Both the position numbers and the translations under genes were made by a program. The notes under the pieces were generated by a model. It was not told where the DNA came from. It saw only the letters and a program-made list of their open reading frames with translations, and did no database searches. Source: Paenibacillus sp. Root52 (GTDB taxonomy: Bacteria > Bacillota > Bacilli > Paenibacillales > Paenibacillaceae). From it: a stretch of DNA of 64,000 bases. The stretch lies in the NCBI RefSeq assembly GCF_001426865.1, contig NZ_LMFO01000010.1, positions 1-64,000 on the forward strand. The letters run 5' to 3'. Positions 34,809-43,172 of the stretch are shown here, piece after piece; the first letter of the stretch is position 1, and the number at the start of each line of letters is the position of its first letter.

Positions 34809-36233
34809 TCATTTCAGCGCAGCATTCTCTGCCCATGTGGTTGTGAATTCCTGCTCATTATAAGCAAAAAAGCGTTGTAATATCATATCTCGATCGTCCA
34901 AAAAGAGCTGATCCGCTATGGCGGAAACTAACTTGGGGATTGCACTTCTGGTTCCCGAGATAGCCGACGCGGATAAGCCGCAGCTTGCCAGTGCAGAATA
35001 ATTAAACACAAAGAGTCCGTGTAACTGAGCAGCTCCCTCCTCATCTCGACTTGTCAACGCAAAGCCTGCAGTTAAATAAGGATGGGCATCAAGTAAAGCA
35101 TTCCGATGTTCTACAGGTGCCTCGTAACGATCTGCCCAGCGTGCAATATGTCCTTCCACTAATCGCAGCTCTGGACGAAGAGCCGGATCACTCAGTAAGC
35201 CTGTGCTAACCACAAGAAAATCAAACGAAAAGGTACCTTGCTCCGTTGTAACAATTGCTTTATCATCTTGAGCCTCGACTTGCTGCCATGGTGAGTTCAG
35301 ATGCAGTCTGAATCCTGGCCAGACCGCTGCTCGATTGAACGTATCATTCGTTGGCGGCTGATTAAATTTAAAAAAATGGGAGATAACTGCATATTTATCT
35401 GACGTAGACAGGGCATGGAAGCGTTCAATCATCCCCGACTGTTCCATCTGACGAATCGGATTCACGCGCGGAAGCTGTTCTCGTCGTACAAATACATGAG
35501 CTTCTGCCACACCGGCAGCAAGCGCATAACTTGCATTATCAAAAGCGGAGGCACCACCGCCAAGCACAGCAATCTTTTTCCCCTTTAATCGTTCAAAATC
35601 AATCGTTTCAGAAGTATGTGCATACAGCTCCCGAGGTAGCTTATCCGCGATCATCGGCGGCACATGCCACTCACCGCCACCTTGTATTCCAGTCGCGAGC
35701 ACCACCTTACGTGCAAAAAGGAAATCCTTCGTTCCTGCTCTGTTCACCTGAAGTCGATATATCCCATGCTCCATAGGCTCAATAAGTGTCAATTTCGCCT
35801 CATTCATCACCGGCAGTTTCAGTACTTCCCGGTACCAGCGTAAATAGTTCATCCAATCTCCTCGAGGAATTTTGTCTACCTCTTCCCAGCCCTCACGCCC
35901 AGTCTGCGCCTCCCACCAGGAACGAAAGGTTAATGACGGGATGCCCAGATCAATGGAGGTCAGATGTTTGGGTGTTCGTAACGTAACCATTCGTGCATAA
36001 GTCTCCCAAGGCCCTTCAAATCCAGCTACATTCTCGTCAATAACAACAATGTTGGAGATTCGTTCACGAAGAAGTCCAAACGCAGCTCCAAGTCCACTCT
36101 GCCCCCCGCCCACAATGACAACATCGTAGACATGGCCTTCTGTATGTTGTTTTGCACATGTCCAGTCCGCACCACCATAAGATAAATAAGCAAGATCATG
36201 CATAACACGCTCATTCAATGCTTCAAGGCTCAC
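34809..36233 (-). CDS. flavin-containing monooxygenase-like FAD/NAD(P)-binding oxidoreductase
   Basis: 474 residues. Two dinucleotide-binding motifs: FAD at VVIVGGGQSGLGAAF (about 35-49) and NAD(P) at IAVLGGGASAFDNAS (about 210-224), plus VLATG motifs before each second half. The fold suits a class B flavoprotein monooxygenase or related lysine/ornithine hydroxylase-like enzyme; the exact substrate is unknown. No signal peptide. The GTG at 36233 has AGGAGAGGG 10-14 bases upstream. Its leader of about 165 bases holds direct repeats at 36281-36325. Confidence 0.82.
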   Translation of the reverse strand: MSLEALNERVMHDLAYLSYGGADWTCAKQHTEGHVYDVVIVGGGQSGLGAAFGLLRERISNIVVIDENVAGFEGPWETYARMVTLRTPKHLTSIDLGIPSLTFRSWWEAQTGREGWEEVDKIPRGDWMNYLRWYREVLKLPVMNEAKLTLIEPMEHGIYRLQVNRAGTKDFLFARKVVLATGIQGGGEWHVPPMIADKLPRELYAHTSETIDFERLKGKKIAVLGGGASAFDNASYALAAGVAEAHVFVRREQLPRVNPIRQMEQSGMIERFHALSTSDKYAVISHFFKFNQPPTNDTFNRAAVWPGFRLHLNSPWQQVEAQDDKAIVTTEQGTFSFDFLVVSTGLLSDPALRPELRLVEGHIARWADRYEAPVEHRNALLDAHPYLTAGFALTSRDEEGAAQLHGLFVFNYSALASCGLSASAISGTRSAIPKLVSAIADQLFLDDRDMILQRFFAYNEQEFTTTWAENAALK

Positions 36234-36280
36234 AACTCATCAACCCTCTCCTGATACCCTTATGAACTATTTTCCGATCG

Positions 36281-36325
36281 TTTTTCATTGTTAGTTTTCT
36301 GTCAGTTCACTTTTTCATTGTCAGT
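36281..36325. repeat. 15-bp direct repeats, 30-bp period, in the monooxygenase leader
   Basis: TTTTTCATTGTTAGT (36281-36295) recurs as TTTTTCATTGTCAGT (36311-36325) with one difference. Shorter related pieces (CTGTCAGTT, TTCATTGTTCG) lie beside them. The 30-bp period is close to three helix turns, as for a protein binding one face of DNA. Confidence 0.6.
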
Positions 36326-36399
36326 TTATTGTTCATTCATTGTTCGTTTTGTTGATAATTTCGTCACTTCTCATGTCCTTATGGAAATAGATTAGCGTT

Positions 36400-36428
36400 A
36401 TTATATGAGTTGTGAAGCTTCATTTGAA
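36400..36428 (-). promoter_or_regulatory. candidate promoter of the monooxygenase gene
   Basis: Minus-strand TTCAAA (36428-36423) and consensus TATAAT (36405-36400) are 17 bases apart. The repeats at 36281-36325 would lie downstream of the start point. Confidence 0.45.
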
Positions 36429-36557
36429 GTTGATGGAAGATTTCTTGTCATCCAATCTAAAAACAACAAGCATACTTGTTAATTTACACGAAACTCCACT
36501 TATTGAGGTGGCTTGGTGATTTATGTACTTTTCCTGTTTAAACGTAAAATATAGCAA

Positions 36558-36596
36558 CAAAAAAGACAGACCAAGAAATTACCTTGATCTGTCTTC
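36558..36596 (-). terminator. terminator of ynzC
   Basis: AAGACAGATCAAG pairs with CTTGGTCTGTCTT on the minus strand (one wobble), followed by a run of T's. Confidence 0.88.
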
Positions 36597-36605
36597 ATAA
36601 TGAAT

Positions 36606-36845
36606 CTATTGCTCCGCCTGTTTACGGCGCTGCACTTTTTCAATAATTAATTTCTCAGGTGTCACGTCATTGCCCAGTGGATCCACAACGGACACGCCTA
36701 GCATGGTTGTAAGTACTTGACCTCGAATGGCCTGCAAATACTGTTTTCTAAGCTCTTGCTGCTCTAGTTGTTCTGCTTGCGTCAGTCCGGTACTGCTGCG
36801 TTGTTTTCTACTTAATTCGTTGATGCGTCCCAAAATAGGAATCAT
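36606..36845 (-). CDS. ynzC: DUF896 family protein YnzC
   Basis: 79-residue small cytoplasmic protein of the DUF896 (YnzC/YneA-operon) family. The hallmark helical hairpin is ILGRINELSRKQRSSTGLT at the N-terminus, followed by EQQELRKQYLQAIRGQ. B. subtilis YnzC belongs to the LexA-controlled yneA operon, but no yneA or lexA site is seen here. The ATG at 36845 follows GAGGTGAATGTC; the in-frame GTG at 36854 overlaps this ribosome site. The 22 residues after the hairpin are longer than the minimal family and end in a basic KVQRRKQAEQ. Confidence 0.85.
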   Translation of the reverse strand: MIPILGRINELSRKQRSSTGLTQAEQLEQQELRKQYLQAIRGQVLTTMLGVSVVDPLGNDVTPEKLIIEKVQRRKQAEQ

Positions 36846-36940
36846 GACATTCACCTCACTTTTGTTACTGCAATGTTCAAACAGATATTTCGAATATCTT
36901 CAAACTAAGTTAATACATCTTTACGGTTTTGTCTATAGGC

Positions 36941-37093
36941 TCATGACGCTGAGACAGTTATCGCAGGTCGGACTAACTCCGGAATCGTAGGTGCATCTGC
37001 ATGACTAGTATCTAGTATTCGCTTTACCTCCTCCAGTCCAAAGCTACCGTTGTTCGTCAGGAATTGCTCTCCAGTACGCCACGTAGTCATTTC
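36941..37093 (-). CDS. possible short unknown protein (50 aa)
   Basis: A minus-strand frame of 50 codons from an ATG at 37093: starts MTTWRTGEQFLTNNGSFGLE, ends RPAITVSAS. The composition looks protein-like, but AGGGAA sits only one base before the ATG, so initiation is doubtful. Its 5' end overlaps the plus-strand frame at 37064. It may be a decayed C-terminus or a small gene. No family recognised. Confidence 0.3.
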   Translation of the reverse strand, partial: EMTTWRTGEQFLTNNGSFGLEEVKRILDTSHADAPTIPELVRPAITVSAS

Positions 37094-37480
37094 CCTATTC
37101 AAAATGAACAAACCCGCAGACGCTGGCTGAAGCCGCTGCAGGTTGTAGAATATGTTGATGTGGAGTTCTATACATTGGAACAATTCCGCGAGATCATGAT
37201 GAAGCGAAATGGACCAGCTATGCACTTTATTTGTAATGAACGAAGATGGTGTCACAGCTTCTACGCACTGGAGACTGAACAGGTGTGGACGCATCATCCA
37301 GACTACCCTGGTTGGAACCATCTTCATATTATTGCGCTATATCCAGAAGCCCCTTTTAAGTATAAAAAGGATTTTGAACTCGGGCTGGCTGGAGCCTTCG
37401 GTATTACTTTTGAAGAGAACATGGAGCAGTTGAAACAGATTCGCACGATGCGGTACAAATGTATTAGCTCACGATTGTAG
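37064..37480 (+). CDS. unknown protein, uncertain start
   Basis: A 138-codon frame whose last 100 residues look like a folded domain: VDVEFYTLEQFREIMMKRN, CNERRWCHSFYALETEQVW, HHPDYPGWNHLHIIALYPEA, KKDFELGLAGAFGITFEEN. No good start exists: the TTG at 37064 has only AGGA just before it and there is no ATG until mid-frame. It overlaps a minus-strand frame at its 5' end and the FhuF-like gene by 12 bases at its 3' end (tail to tail). It is either a gene with a weak start or the 3' part of a truncated gene. Confidence 0.4.
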   Translation: MLSSTPRSHFPIQNEQTRRRWLKPLQVVEYVDVEFYTLEQFREIMMKRNGPAMHFICNERRWCHSFYALETEQVWTHHPDYPGWNHLHIIALYPEAPFKYKKDFELGLAGAFGITFEENMEQLKQIRTMRYKCISSRL

Positions 37481-38299
37481 AAGATTACGCAATCGGGATT
37501 CTGCATCTAACTTCGGGCAACTGTTGCAGTATCCATGTGCATGACTACCGCTTCCAACCTGATAGGCCAAACAACAATATCGGCGTATCAAAAGCGGCTG
37601 TCCTTGCCACTTGGGATGCTCGAAACATTTTAGCTTACTCGCAAACGGAGATTCGGTATCACCTTGCGGAGCAAGCCATACGCTGCGATCCTCTTGTATT
37701 CGTGTTAATCGTCCAGCCGTTTTCCATATGCCTTCATCATGGATCATTTGTGCATACAGCTGTTGCACATTGTGTGCAATAAGTGCCCACATGACCTTCT
37801 CACTCGCTCCCGTATCAGCAGCTACACCCTTAAAGATCGTTTCCAGATGTAGCTGCAGTCTTCCTTTAAGCATGGTGAGCTGAGATCTTCGCTTAGTAAG
37901 ATCTGCATTTGCAACTAAGCACTGCTCCAACTGACTCTCATAACGCATTCTTCCTGATCCAGTCAGTTCCACACGTACAACATCGTTTTCAATTCGGAGT
38001 AAGGTGTCATACAGACTGAATGCAGAGACGACAGCCATAACCCATACCGAATAACGCTTCGCAAAAAGTGTGCCAACAGCAACACTTCCCATGCCTCCAA
38101 GTTCAAGCCCCTGCTGTGTAGCCTGTTCACGTAGAAACGATTTTCGTCGCTCCTCATCAAGCAGATCTTTCACCGTAACGGAATACTCGGAAGTCTCACA
38201 TGAATTTCTAATCTTCGTCACAAAAAAGTGCTGTAATGCCTCAACTAGCTCGGAGTGTTTTGGATCTGAATCTTGATTTGAACCTGGATAACGTCCCAT
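37469..38299 (-). CDS. FhuF-like (2Fe-2S) ferric siderophore reductase
   Basis: 276 residues. The C-terminal cysteine set RRYCCLAYQ...GYCNSC (two adjacent Cys, then a CX2C near residues 255-270) is the FhuF 2Fe-2S signature. The spacing between the pairs is about 14, slightly wider than in E. coli FhuF. The role is to release iron from imported ferric siderophore in the cytoplasm. The ATG at 38299 directly follows the TAG of the binding-protein gene, so its translation is coupled. It belongs to the Fur-boxed unit starting at 39280. Confidence 0.8.
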   Translation of the reverse strand: MGRYPGSNQDSDPKHSELVEALQHFFVTKIRNSCETSEYSVTVKDLLDEERRKSFLREQATQQGLELGGMGSVAVGTLFAKRYSVWVMAVVSAFSLYDTLLRIENDVVRVELTGSGRMRYESQLEQCLVANADLTKRRSQLTMLKGRLQLHLETIFKGVAADTGASEKVMWALIAHNVQQLYAQMIHDEGIWKTAGRLTRIQEDRSVWLAPQGDTESPFASKLKCFEHPKWQGQPLLIRRYCCLAYQVGSGSHAHGYCNSCPKLDAESRLRNLLQS

Positions 38300-39280
38300 C
38301 TATTGAATCATATCTTCAATTTCGTTGATAATCTCGCTACGTCCAATAGCTCCCCAGCCCTTAAACAACCAGAAGGAATCTGTTGTATAGACCTGATCTG
38401 CAACGACCGCAGGAACACTCTTCCAAAGGGAGCTTTCGTTAATGCCATTTAGATAATCCTCAGCGTTTGGGTCAACCTCCAGTACTACAAAATCAGCATC
38501 AATATCTGCAATCTTCTCCATAGACAGATCCTCACGTTGCTCGGCTGGTGTCACCCCAGTAGGTTCAAATCCAAGATCATGATACAACAGCGTATTGGTT
38601 GGATGTCCTTTTGCCGCATAGATCTGTAATGTTTTTTCTCTTACACGTAGATAAGCTAGTTTCTTCTCATCCAATTGTTCAATTTTTGCTTTAAGCTGGT
38701 TGGCTTGTTGTTCCACTTCAGCGATTTTTGTTTTGGCCAGATCGACCTTGTCATACATCCCTGCAATAGTTAACAAGTCCTGTGTCCAATAGGTGGTATC
38801 GTCCGCATAATCGAGCCATTCGGTGCCAATAACGATGGTCGGCGCAATTTTCTCCAACTGCTCATACGCATTCTCAGCCGTTCGGCTCTCAATTAAGATA
38901 ACATCTGGATCAATCTGAAGAATAGCTTCTAAGTTAGGGCTGTCTGCAGAACCTACGGTCGGAACTCCAGCCAATTGATCTGCAAGATAAGGAGGGTAAT
39001 CTCCTCCATAACGCACTTCTACATTAACACCCGCTGGCTTCTCACCTATCGTCAACATGTGATCAATATAAGCAGCAGACAAGACAACCATACGATCAAT
39101 TTTCTGTGGTATAACCGCTGTTCCTTTAAGATGTTCGATCGACTGGGTACCACTCTGTTCTGCCGGTGTGTTCTGATCCTGAGGTGCAGTCTCCGCTACT
39201 TCCGACGTTTTCCCGCATGCCGCTAGAACAAACACAAGCAGGGTTATCAGTACGATCCATGATGCTCTCTGTCTAAACAT
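38300..39280 (-). CDS. iron-siderophore ABC transporter substrate-binding lipoprotein
   Basis: 326 residues, class III (FecB/FhuD-like) binding protein. The signal peptide ends in lipobox LAAC with lipidated Cys22. Domain hallmarks are KIDRMVVLSAAYIDHMLTIG, NLEAILQIDPDVILIES and the two-lobed all-helical-linker layout. The ATG follows AGGGGTTTTACTAGA. A Fur-box-like site lies at 39305-39324. The next gene encodes the FhuF-like reductase; no permease or ATPase gene follows, so it must use a permease encoded elsewhere. Confidence 0.9.
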   Translation of the reverse strand: MFRQRASWIVLITLLVFVLAACGKTSEVAETAPQDQNTPAEQSGTQSIEHLKGTAVIPQKIDRMVVLSAAYIDHMLTIGEKPAGVNVEVRYGGDYPPYLADQLAGVPTVGSADSPNLEAILQIDPDVILIESRTAENAYEQLEKIAPTIVIGTEWLDYADDTTYWTQDLLTIAGMYDKVDLAKTKIAEVEQQANQLKAKIEQLDEKKLAYLRVREKTLQIYAAKGHPTNTLLYHDLGFEPTGVTPAEQREDLSMEKIADIDADFVVLEVDPNAEDYLNGINESSLWKSVPAVVADQVYTTDSFWLFKGWGAIGRSEIINEIEDMIQ

Positions 39281-39304
39281 TCTAGTAAAACCCCTCTACT
39301 ATTT

Positions 39305-39324
39305 AATAATAATAATCATTATCA
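39305..39324. promoter_or_regulatory. Fur box upstream of the siderophore-binding/FhuF unit
   Basis: Minus-strand GATAATGATTATTATTATT matches the 19-bp Fur consensus at 17 positions, and the 7-1-7 core TGATAAT-G-ATTATTA at 13 of 14. It lies 25 bases upstream of the ATG at 39280. Confidence 0.8.
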
Positions 39325-39387
39325 CTATAGTAGGGAAAAGAGTTCTTGCTTACCATGGATTATTTCACTCTCTTCGCTTGGACAATA

Positions 39388-40989
39388 TCACCATGCAGTA
39401 ATGCCGAGCTGCTCTGCTACATATTTCATAGCCCATATGCGACCTGTAGGCCCTAGCGTTTTGAAGAAAATATCCTCTGCATTGTATACATGACCCTCTT
39501 GAACCGCCTTCAATGCCAGCCATTCTGCCGAACTCTGCAACTGACGCAGTTGAGCCCTAGCCTCAGCTGTCGGATCGACCATGACAAAAATATGATCTGC
39601 CTCATATAAGCGTATAGCATTGAATTGCATTTCAACAGCCCATTGCTTCTCCGGAAATTGGTATGGCAAATGAAACCCCAGATCATCGTACAGTAACGCC
39701 CCTGTCTGGCTATTCCGTCCATACATTCGGTAAAACGTCGAGGTCACCCGAAGAAACATCACACGCTGCTTCCCCCACCTCGATTGAAGGCGGCCTCGTA
39801 GAAGCTGACTTAGACCTGCATGCTCTTCAATCCACCGTTCAGCCTGTTCAGTACGTCCCATAATGTCCGCCATGTACAAAAGCCTTTCATCAAAATGATT
39901 ACTGTGTTCCAGCATAGTCGTAGGGGCAATGTGATGCAGTGCTTCATTAGGCTCTAGTCGGTCACTCGTAATGATTAAATCTGGTTGCAACCTTCGCAGC
40001 TTGTCGTAACTCTCATCGAAGCTGTTCAACATAATCCCCTGATGACGATGTGCTTGGAGCATAGGAATAGCAACTGGATGTGCCACTCTCTGATCATAGG
40101 ATAGAGCGGATACCGGCGTCAGACCAAGCGTAATGACGTAATCATCCAACCCGTAATACGTGGTAGCGATACGATTTACTTTCTTTTTCATATACAGGGT
40201 TGGAGCAATGCCTTCCTTCTTCTTGAACATCCTGCTGAAATAATGCTCGTCCTTATAGCCGACCTGCTCTGCGATCGCTTTAATCTTATCGGAGGAGAAC
40301 AGCAATTGTTTGGCTTTGGCCATGCGTTGTTTCAATATATATTCCATTGGCGTCATATGGAGTTGCCGTTTGAACGTTCTTGTAAAATGATTCAGGCTAA
40401 GTCCCGCCATTTGAGCCATCTGCTCGATTCGAACATCTTTTGTATAATGATTTTTCATGTATTCAAGAGCCAGATCCATACCAGCTACAGGTGGAGCTGC
40501 TTGCTTCACCTGATTCATTAGTTGTATCAATAACTGGTGCACGAGATGCTTCCTACGTAAGTTTACTGGACTCTCTGTAGGACGTTTGCCACTTACCAGT
40601 TCATTCATAAGCTCATGAATATCTCGTGTATTCGAAGACATGTGAAGCTTGCCAGTAACAGGAAAATCAAACGTCGACGCACGCCAATTATGCTGACTGC
40701 GAGTAAGTGCCACACACGAAAATAAAATGATCTGATATCGGATGGGTGCCTCCGTATACGTCTGGAGCTCCACATGCATGCCAGGCTTTAACAGGAACCA
40801 TTCCTCTTGTGACACTGTATGTACAACGTCATTGATCATAAGAGTTCCCTTTCCAGCGATAACTCTACATATGGAAAATCTATTCCAGGTTCTTCGCTGA
40901 ATTTCTCCCGGATTGCTGGAGTATTGACGGACATGCACAGCAGAGAAATACAGCTGCTCCAGTCGTTTTATCCAATCTATTTCTTTCAT
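39388..40989 (-). CDS. btr: AraC regulator fused to a siderophore-binding domain (Btr-like)
   Basis: 533 residues. An N-terminal AraC-type sensor region of about 165 residues, the double HTH at about 172-269 (DVRIEQMAQMAGLSLNHFTR, IKAIAEQVGYKDEHYFSRMF), then a class III periplasmic-binding-like domain of about 260 residues without a signal peptide (LRRLQPDLIITSDRL, YDDLGFHLPYQF). B. subtilis Btr has this layout, binding the ferri-siderophore inside the cell and activating uptake genes. The ATG at 40989 follows GGAAGTCAGC. It lies 51 bases after the AraC-lipoprotein frame, probably in one unit. Confidence 0.87.
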   Translation of the reverse strand: MKEIDWIKRLEQLYFSAVHVRQYSSNPGEIQRRTWNRFSICRVIAGKGTLMINDVVHTVSQEEWFLLKPGMHVELQTYTEAPIRYQIILFSCVALTRSQHNWRASTFDFPVTGKLHMSSNTRDIHELMNELVSGKRPTESPVNLRRKHLVHQLLIQLMNQVKQAAPPVAGMDLALEYMKNHYTKDVRIEQMAQMAGLSLNHFTRTFKRQLHMTPMEYILKQRMAKAKQLLFSSDKIKAIAEQVGYKDEHYFSRMFKKKEGIAPTLYMKKKVNRIATTYYGLDDYVITLGLTPVSALSYDQRVAHPVAIPMLQAHRHQGIMLNSFDESYDKLRRLQPDLIITSDRLEPNEALHHIAPTTMLEHSNHFDERLLYMADIMGRTEQAERWIEEHAGLSQLLRGRLQSRWGKQRVMFLRVTSTFYRMYGRNSQTGALLYDDLGFHLPYQFPEKQWAVEMQFNAIRLYEADHIFVMVDPTAEARAQLRQLQSSAEWLALKAVQEGHVYNAEDIFFKTLGPTGRIWAMKYVAEQLGITAW

Positions 40990-41040
40990 GCTGACTTCCT
41001 TTCCTGTTTGGATCAAACCCACTAATCCATAAATAACAAT

Positions 41041-42081
41041 CTACTTTTTGGCATTCAGTAACAGATTCTTGATTGTATCTAGCTGCAATTCCAGTGAGAA
41101 TGGATCTTCCATCACGAATTCGTCCCCTTTGTCTCCGAAGGAACCATACGCATAGACCTGGCCTTTCTGCACAGCAGGAAGGTGTTTCCACACCTCACTA
41201 TTCAACACTTCGTTAGCCCCTTCATCCTGTGAACCATATATAAAGACATGATCTCCAATATACTCGGGCAGTACCTCAAGAGAAATATTCACGAATCCTT
41301 CCTTCATGTCTAACGCTTGCTGAGTAGGGGGAAGCTTCAACATATCATAGATGGTAGAGCTACCGTAATTCCCACCTTCGGCCGCCATAACATATAGCGC
41401 TTTATTCCCCACCTGTACAATGGATACGGTCTCACCTTCTTTAATGATTCCGTCGATTTGCTTCTTCGCTTCTTCCACTTCTGCTTGATACGTTGTAATC
41501 CACTGCTCCGCTTCCTTCTCTTTTCCAAACACACTAGCGATTCGGCGCAGCTTCTCCAGCGGCCCTGAAGTTGTCTCCCCTTCCCAATAAGGTAAAAAGA
41601 CGGTCGTTGCAATTTTCTCGTAATCCTCAATATTTTTGTCAATAGAACCAATAATAAGATCTGGCTCAAGTGAAACCAACTTCTCTAGATTCATCGGGAA
41701 TTCCCCGCCCAAATCTTCAATGCCTGCGATAAGATCCTCGGAGATACCAGACTTCTCAATCCACGATTCGTTCAGCATAAATGTTCTCACACCGACAGGT
41801 ATAATTCCGAGCTTCAGCAAGTATCCCATATATTGATCTGAGGCTACACGCTGTGGATTAGCTGGAATCACAACATCGCCCCGCAACGTAGACACTGTCC
41901 GCGTCTCTACAGGTGTAGCTGAATTCCCGTCCGTCGTTGCCTGATTACTGGATTGTGCTGTAGGCGTAGTCGTTGCTGGTTGTGTATTGCTTGCCGACGG
42001 TACAGGACTAGAACAAGCTGCGAGCAATAGTGTGAAACATAGCAGCATCGACAATGCCGTCATTTTAAATTTTCCTTGCAT
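41041..42081 (-). CDS. siderophore-binding lipoprotein, internal start inside the AraC frame
   Basis: 346 residues from the ATG at 42081, which is 8 bases after a perfect GGAGGGG. The signal peptide has a lipobox LAAC with lipidated Cys23, then a Ser/Thr-rich linker and a class III binding domain (LRGDVVIPANPQRVASD, LEKLVSLEPDLIIGS, AEGGNYGSSTIYDML, LPEYIGDHVFIYGS). A -10 TATAAT (42132-42127) and a palindromic Fur box (42107-42127) lie just upstream, inside the coding frame of the AraC regulator. This gives the lipoprotein its own iron-controlled expression. Confidence 0.85.
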   Translation of the reverse strand: MQGKFKMTALSMLLCFTLLLAACSSPVPSASNTQPATTTPTAQSSNQATTDGNSATPVETRTVSTLRGDVVIPANPQRVASDQYMGYLLKLGIIPVGVRTFMLNESWIEKSGISEDLIAGIEDLGGEFPMNLEKLVSLEPDLIIGSIDKNIEDYEKIATTVFLPYWEGETTSGPLEKLRRIASVFGKEKEAEQWITTYQAEVEEAKKQIDGIIKEGETVSIVQVGNKALYVMAAEGGNYGSSTIYDMLKLPPTQQALDMKEGFVNISLEVLPEYIGDHVFIYGSQDEGANEVLNSEVWKHLPAVQKGQVYAYGSFGDKGDEFVMEDPFSLELQLDTIKNLLLNAKK

Positions 42082-43056
42082 AAATAATTCCCCTCCAACA
42101 TTCTTCTGATATTGATAATCAATATCATTATATAGGAGAGAATATAGAGGTTGAAGGGCATTTTCTTGCATCAAATGGGGCAAATCATGCTTTTTTTGAA
42201 ATGGGATTGCTTGCTTGGCTCCATTCATACGCTGTTTCTTTTTGTATTGAACAGGTGAAAGTCCTTCGATCTTCTTGAAGCTCCGGCTCAGTGAATGGGC
42301 ATCTGGATAACCAACCTGCTCTGCGATCAGTTGCAACGTCGCATCGGTATGCGTCATTAGATATGCAGCTCTCTCCACACGTCTCTGTGCCAGATATTGA
42401 ATTGGGCTGACATTTAACTTTTGTTTAAACAGTCTAGACAAGTGCCCTACACTACAGTCCAATTCCTCCCCCATCTTGTCCAATCCAAGGGGTTCTTGCA
42501 TATGTGTGTTCATGTATTCCACAGCTCTTGTAACCAAATCCGGCTTGAAAGGCTGTATAGACTGGTTGTGTAAATCCTCCAATAGAGAGTAGACCCACTG
42601 CTGGAACAACACTTTGGCATGCAGTTTAGCCAGCTTGGTAGGCTGTTCCCACTCCCAGTAAAGTGCTTCTATACATTGATACATATCCAGCGGGTTGGCT
42701 GGAATCATGCCGAACTGATTCTGGAATGGACGTTCATATTCCATCAGTTGTTGGATCTCCATCCGACAGGGCAATGTCAAAATTGCTTTGTACAAAATCA
42801 TATAATAAGCAACACCGGAATCGGTCTCTATCTCTAGATCGGCAAGCTTGCCCCCATGAACGACATGGAAACCATCGATGATATAACAATGTTGATCCAT
42901 TCTTACCCGTGCAGTTCCGTCAATCATATATAAGTAAGCACTCGCAGGCAATTGATAATGGCTTAACTTCTCGCCAGGTTCTAGAGCATTTTTGCGAACA
43001 TCTAATATTTTGATAAAAACATGATTCCATAGAAGGATGTGATCATTTAAATTCAT
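41041..43056 (-). CDS. AraC regulator in frame with a siderophore-binding lipoprotein (671-codon frame)
   Basis: One frame with no stop. Residues 1-165 are a cupin-like AraC sensor, 174-273 the double HTH (LGLDKMGEELDCSVGHLSRL, LQLIAEQVGYPDAHSLSRSF), 274-325 a linker, and 326-671 equal the lipoprotein described separately, including its signal peptide. The linker codons 310-317 are the Fur box. The ATG at 43056 follows GAGGAGGATAGTACAACA. If read through, the product would have the HTH inside and the binding domain outside, joined by the signal/transmembrane segment. Alternatively this is simply an AraC gene that lost its stop. Sequence alone cannot decide. Confidence 0.75.
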   Translation of the reverse strand: MNLNDHILLWNHVFIKILDVRKNALEPGEKLSHYQLPASAYLYMIDGTARVRMDQHCYIIDGFHVVHGGKLADLEIETDSGVAYYMILYKAILTLPCRMEIQQLMEYERPFQNQFGMIPANPLDMYQCIEALYWEWEQPTKLAKLHAKVLFQQWVYSLLEDLHNQSIQPFKPDLVTRAVEYMNTHMQEPLGLDKMGEELDCSVGHLSRLFKQKLNVSPIQYLAQRRVERAAYLMTHTDATLQLIAEQVGYPDAHSLSRSFKKIEGLSPVQYKKKQRMNGAKQAIPFQKKHDLPHLMQENALQPLYSLLYNDIDYQYQKNVGGELFMQGKFKMTALSMLLCFTLLLAACSSPVPSASNTQPATTTPTAQSSNQATTDGNSATPVETRTVSTLRGDVVIPANPQRVASDQYMGYLLKLGIIPVGVRTFMLNESWIEKSGISEDLIAGIEDLGGEFPMNLEKLVSLEPDLIIGSIDKNIEDYEKIATTVFLPYWEGETTSGPLEKLRRIASVFGKEKEAEQWITTYQAEVEEAKKQIDGIIKEGETVSIVQVGNKALYVMAAEGGNYGSSTIYDMLKLPPTQQALDMKEGFVNISLEVLPEYIGDHVFIYGSQDEGANEVLNSEVWKHLPAVQKGQVYAYGSFGDKGDEFVMEDPFSLELQLDTIKNLLLNAKK
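42107..42127. promoter_or_regulatory. Fur box inside the AraC-lipoprotein frame
   Basis: A perfect 10-1-10 palindrome with arms TGATATTGAT and ATCAATATCA. Its 19-bp core matches the Fur consensus at 17 positions. It begins where the -10 TATAAT (42132-42127) of the lipoprotein promoter ends, so Fur would block it under iron sufficiency. Confidence 0.82.
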
Positions 43057-43172
43057 TGTTGTACTATCCTCCTCTGTCCGGGAGCAGCTCTATACATTAA
43101 ACCTTAACGATAAGGAAACCAGTCTAATGTGTTTTATTCATGTATGAAGAGTTTCTTATATTATAGTTTAAA

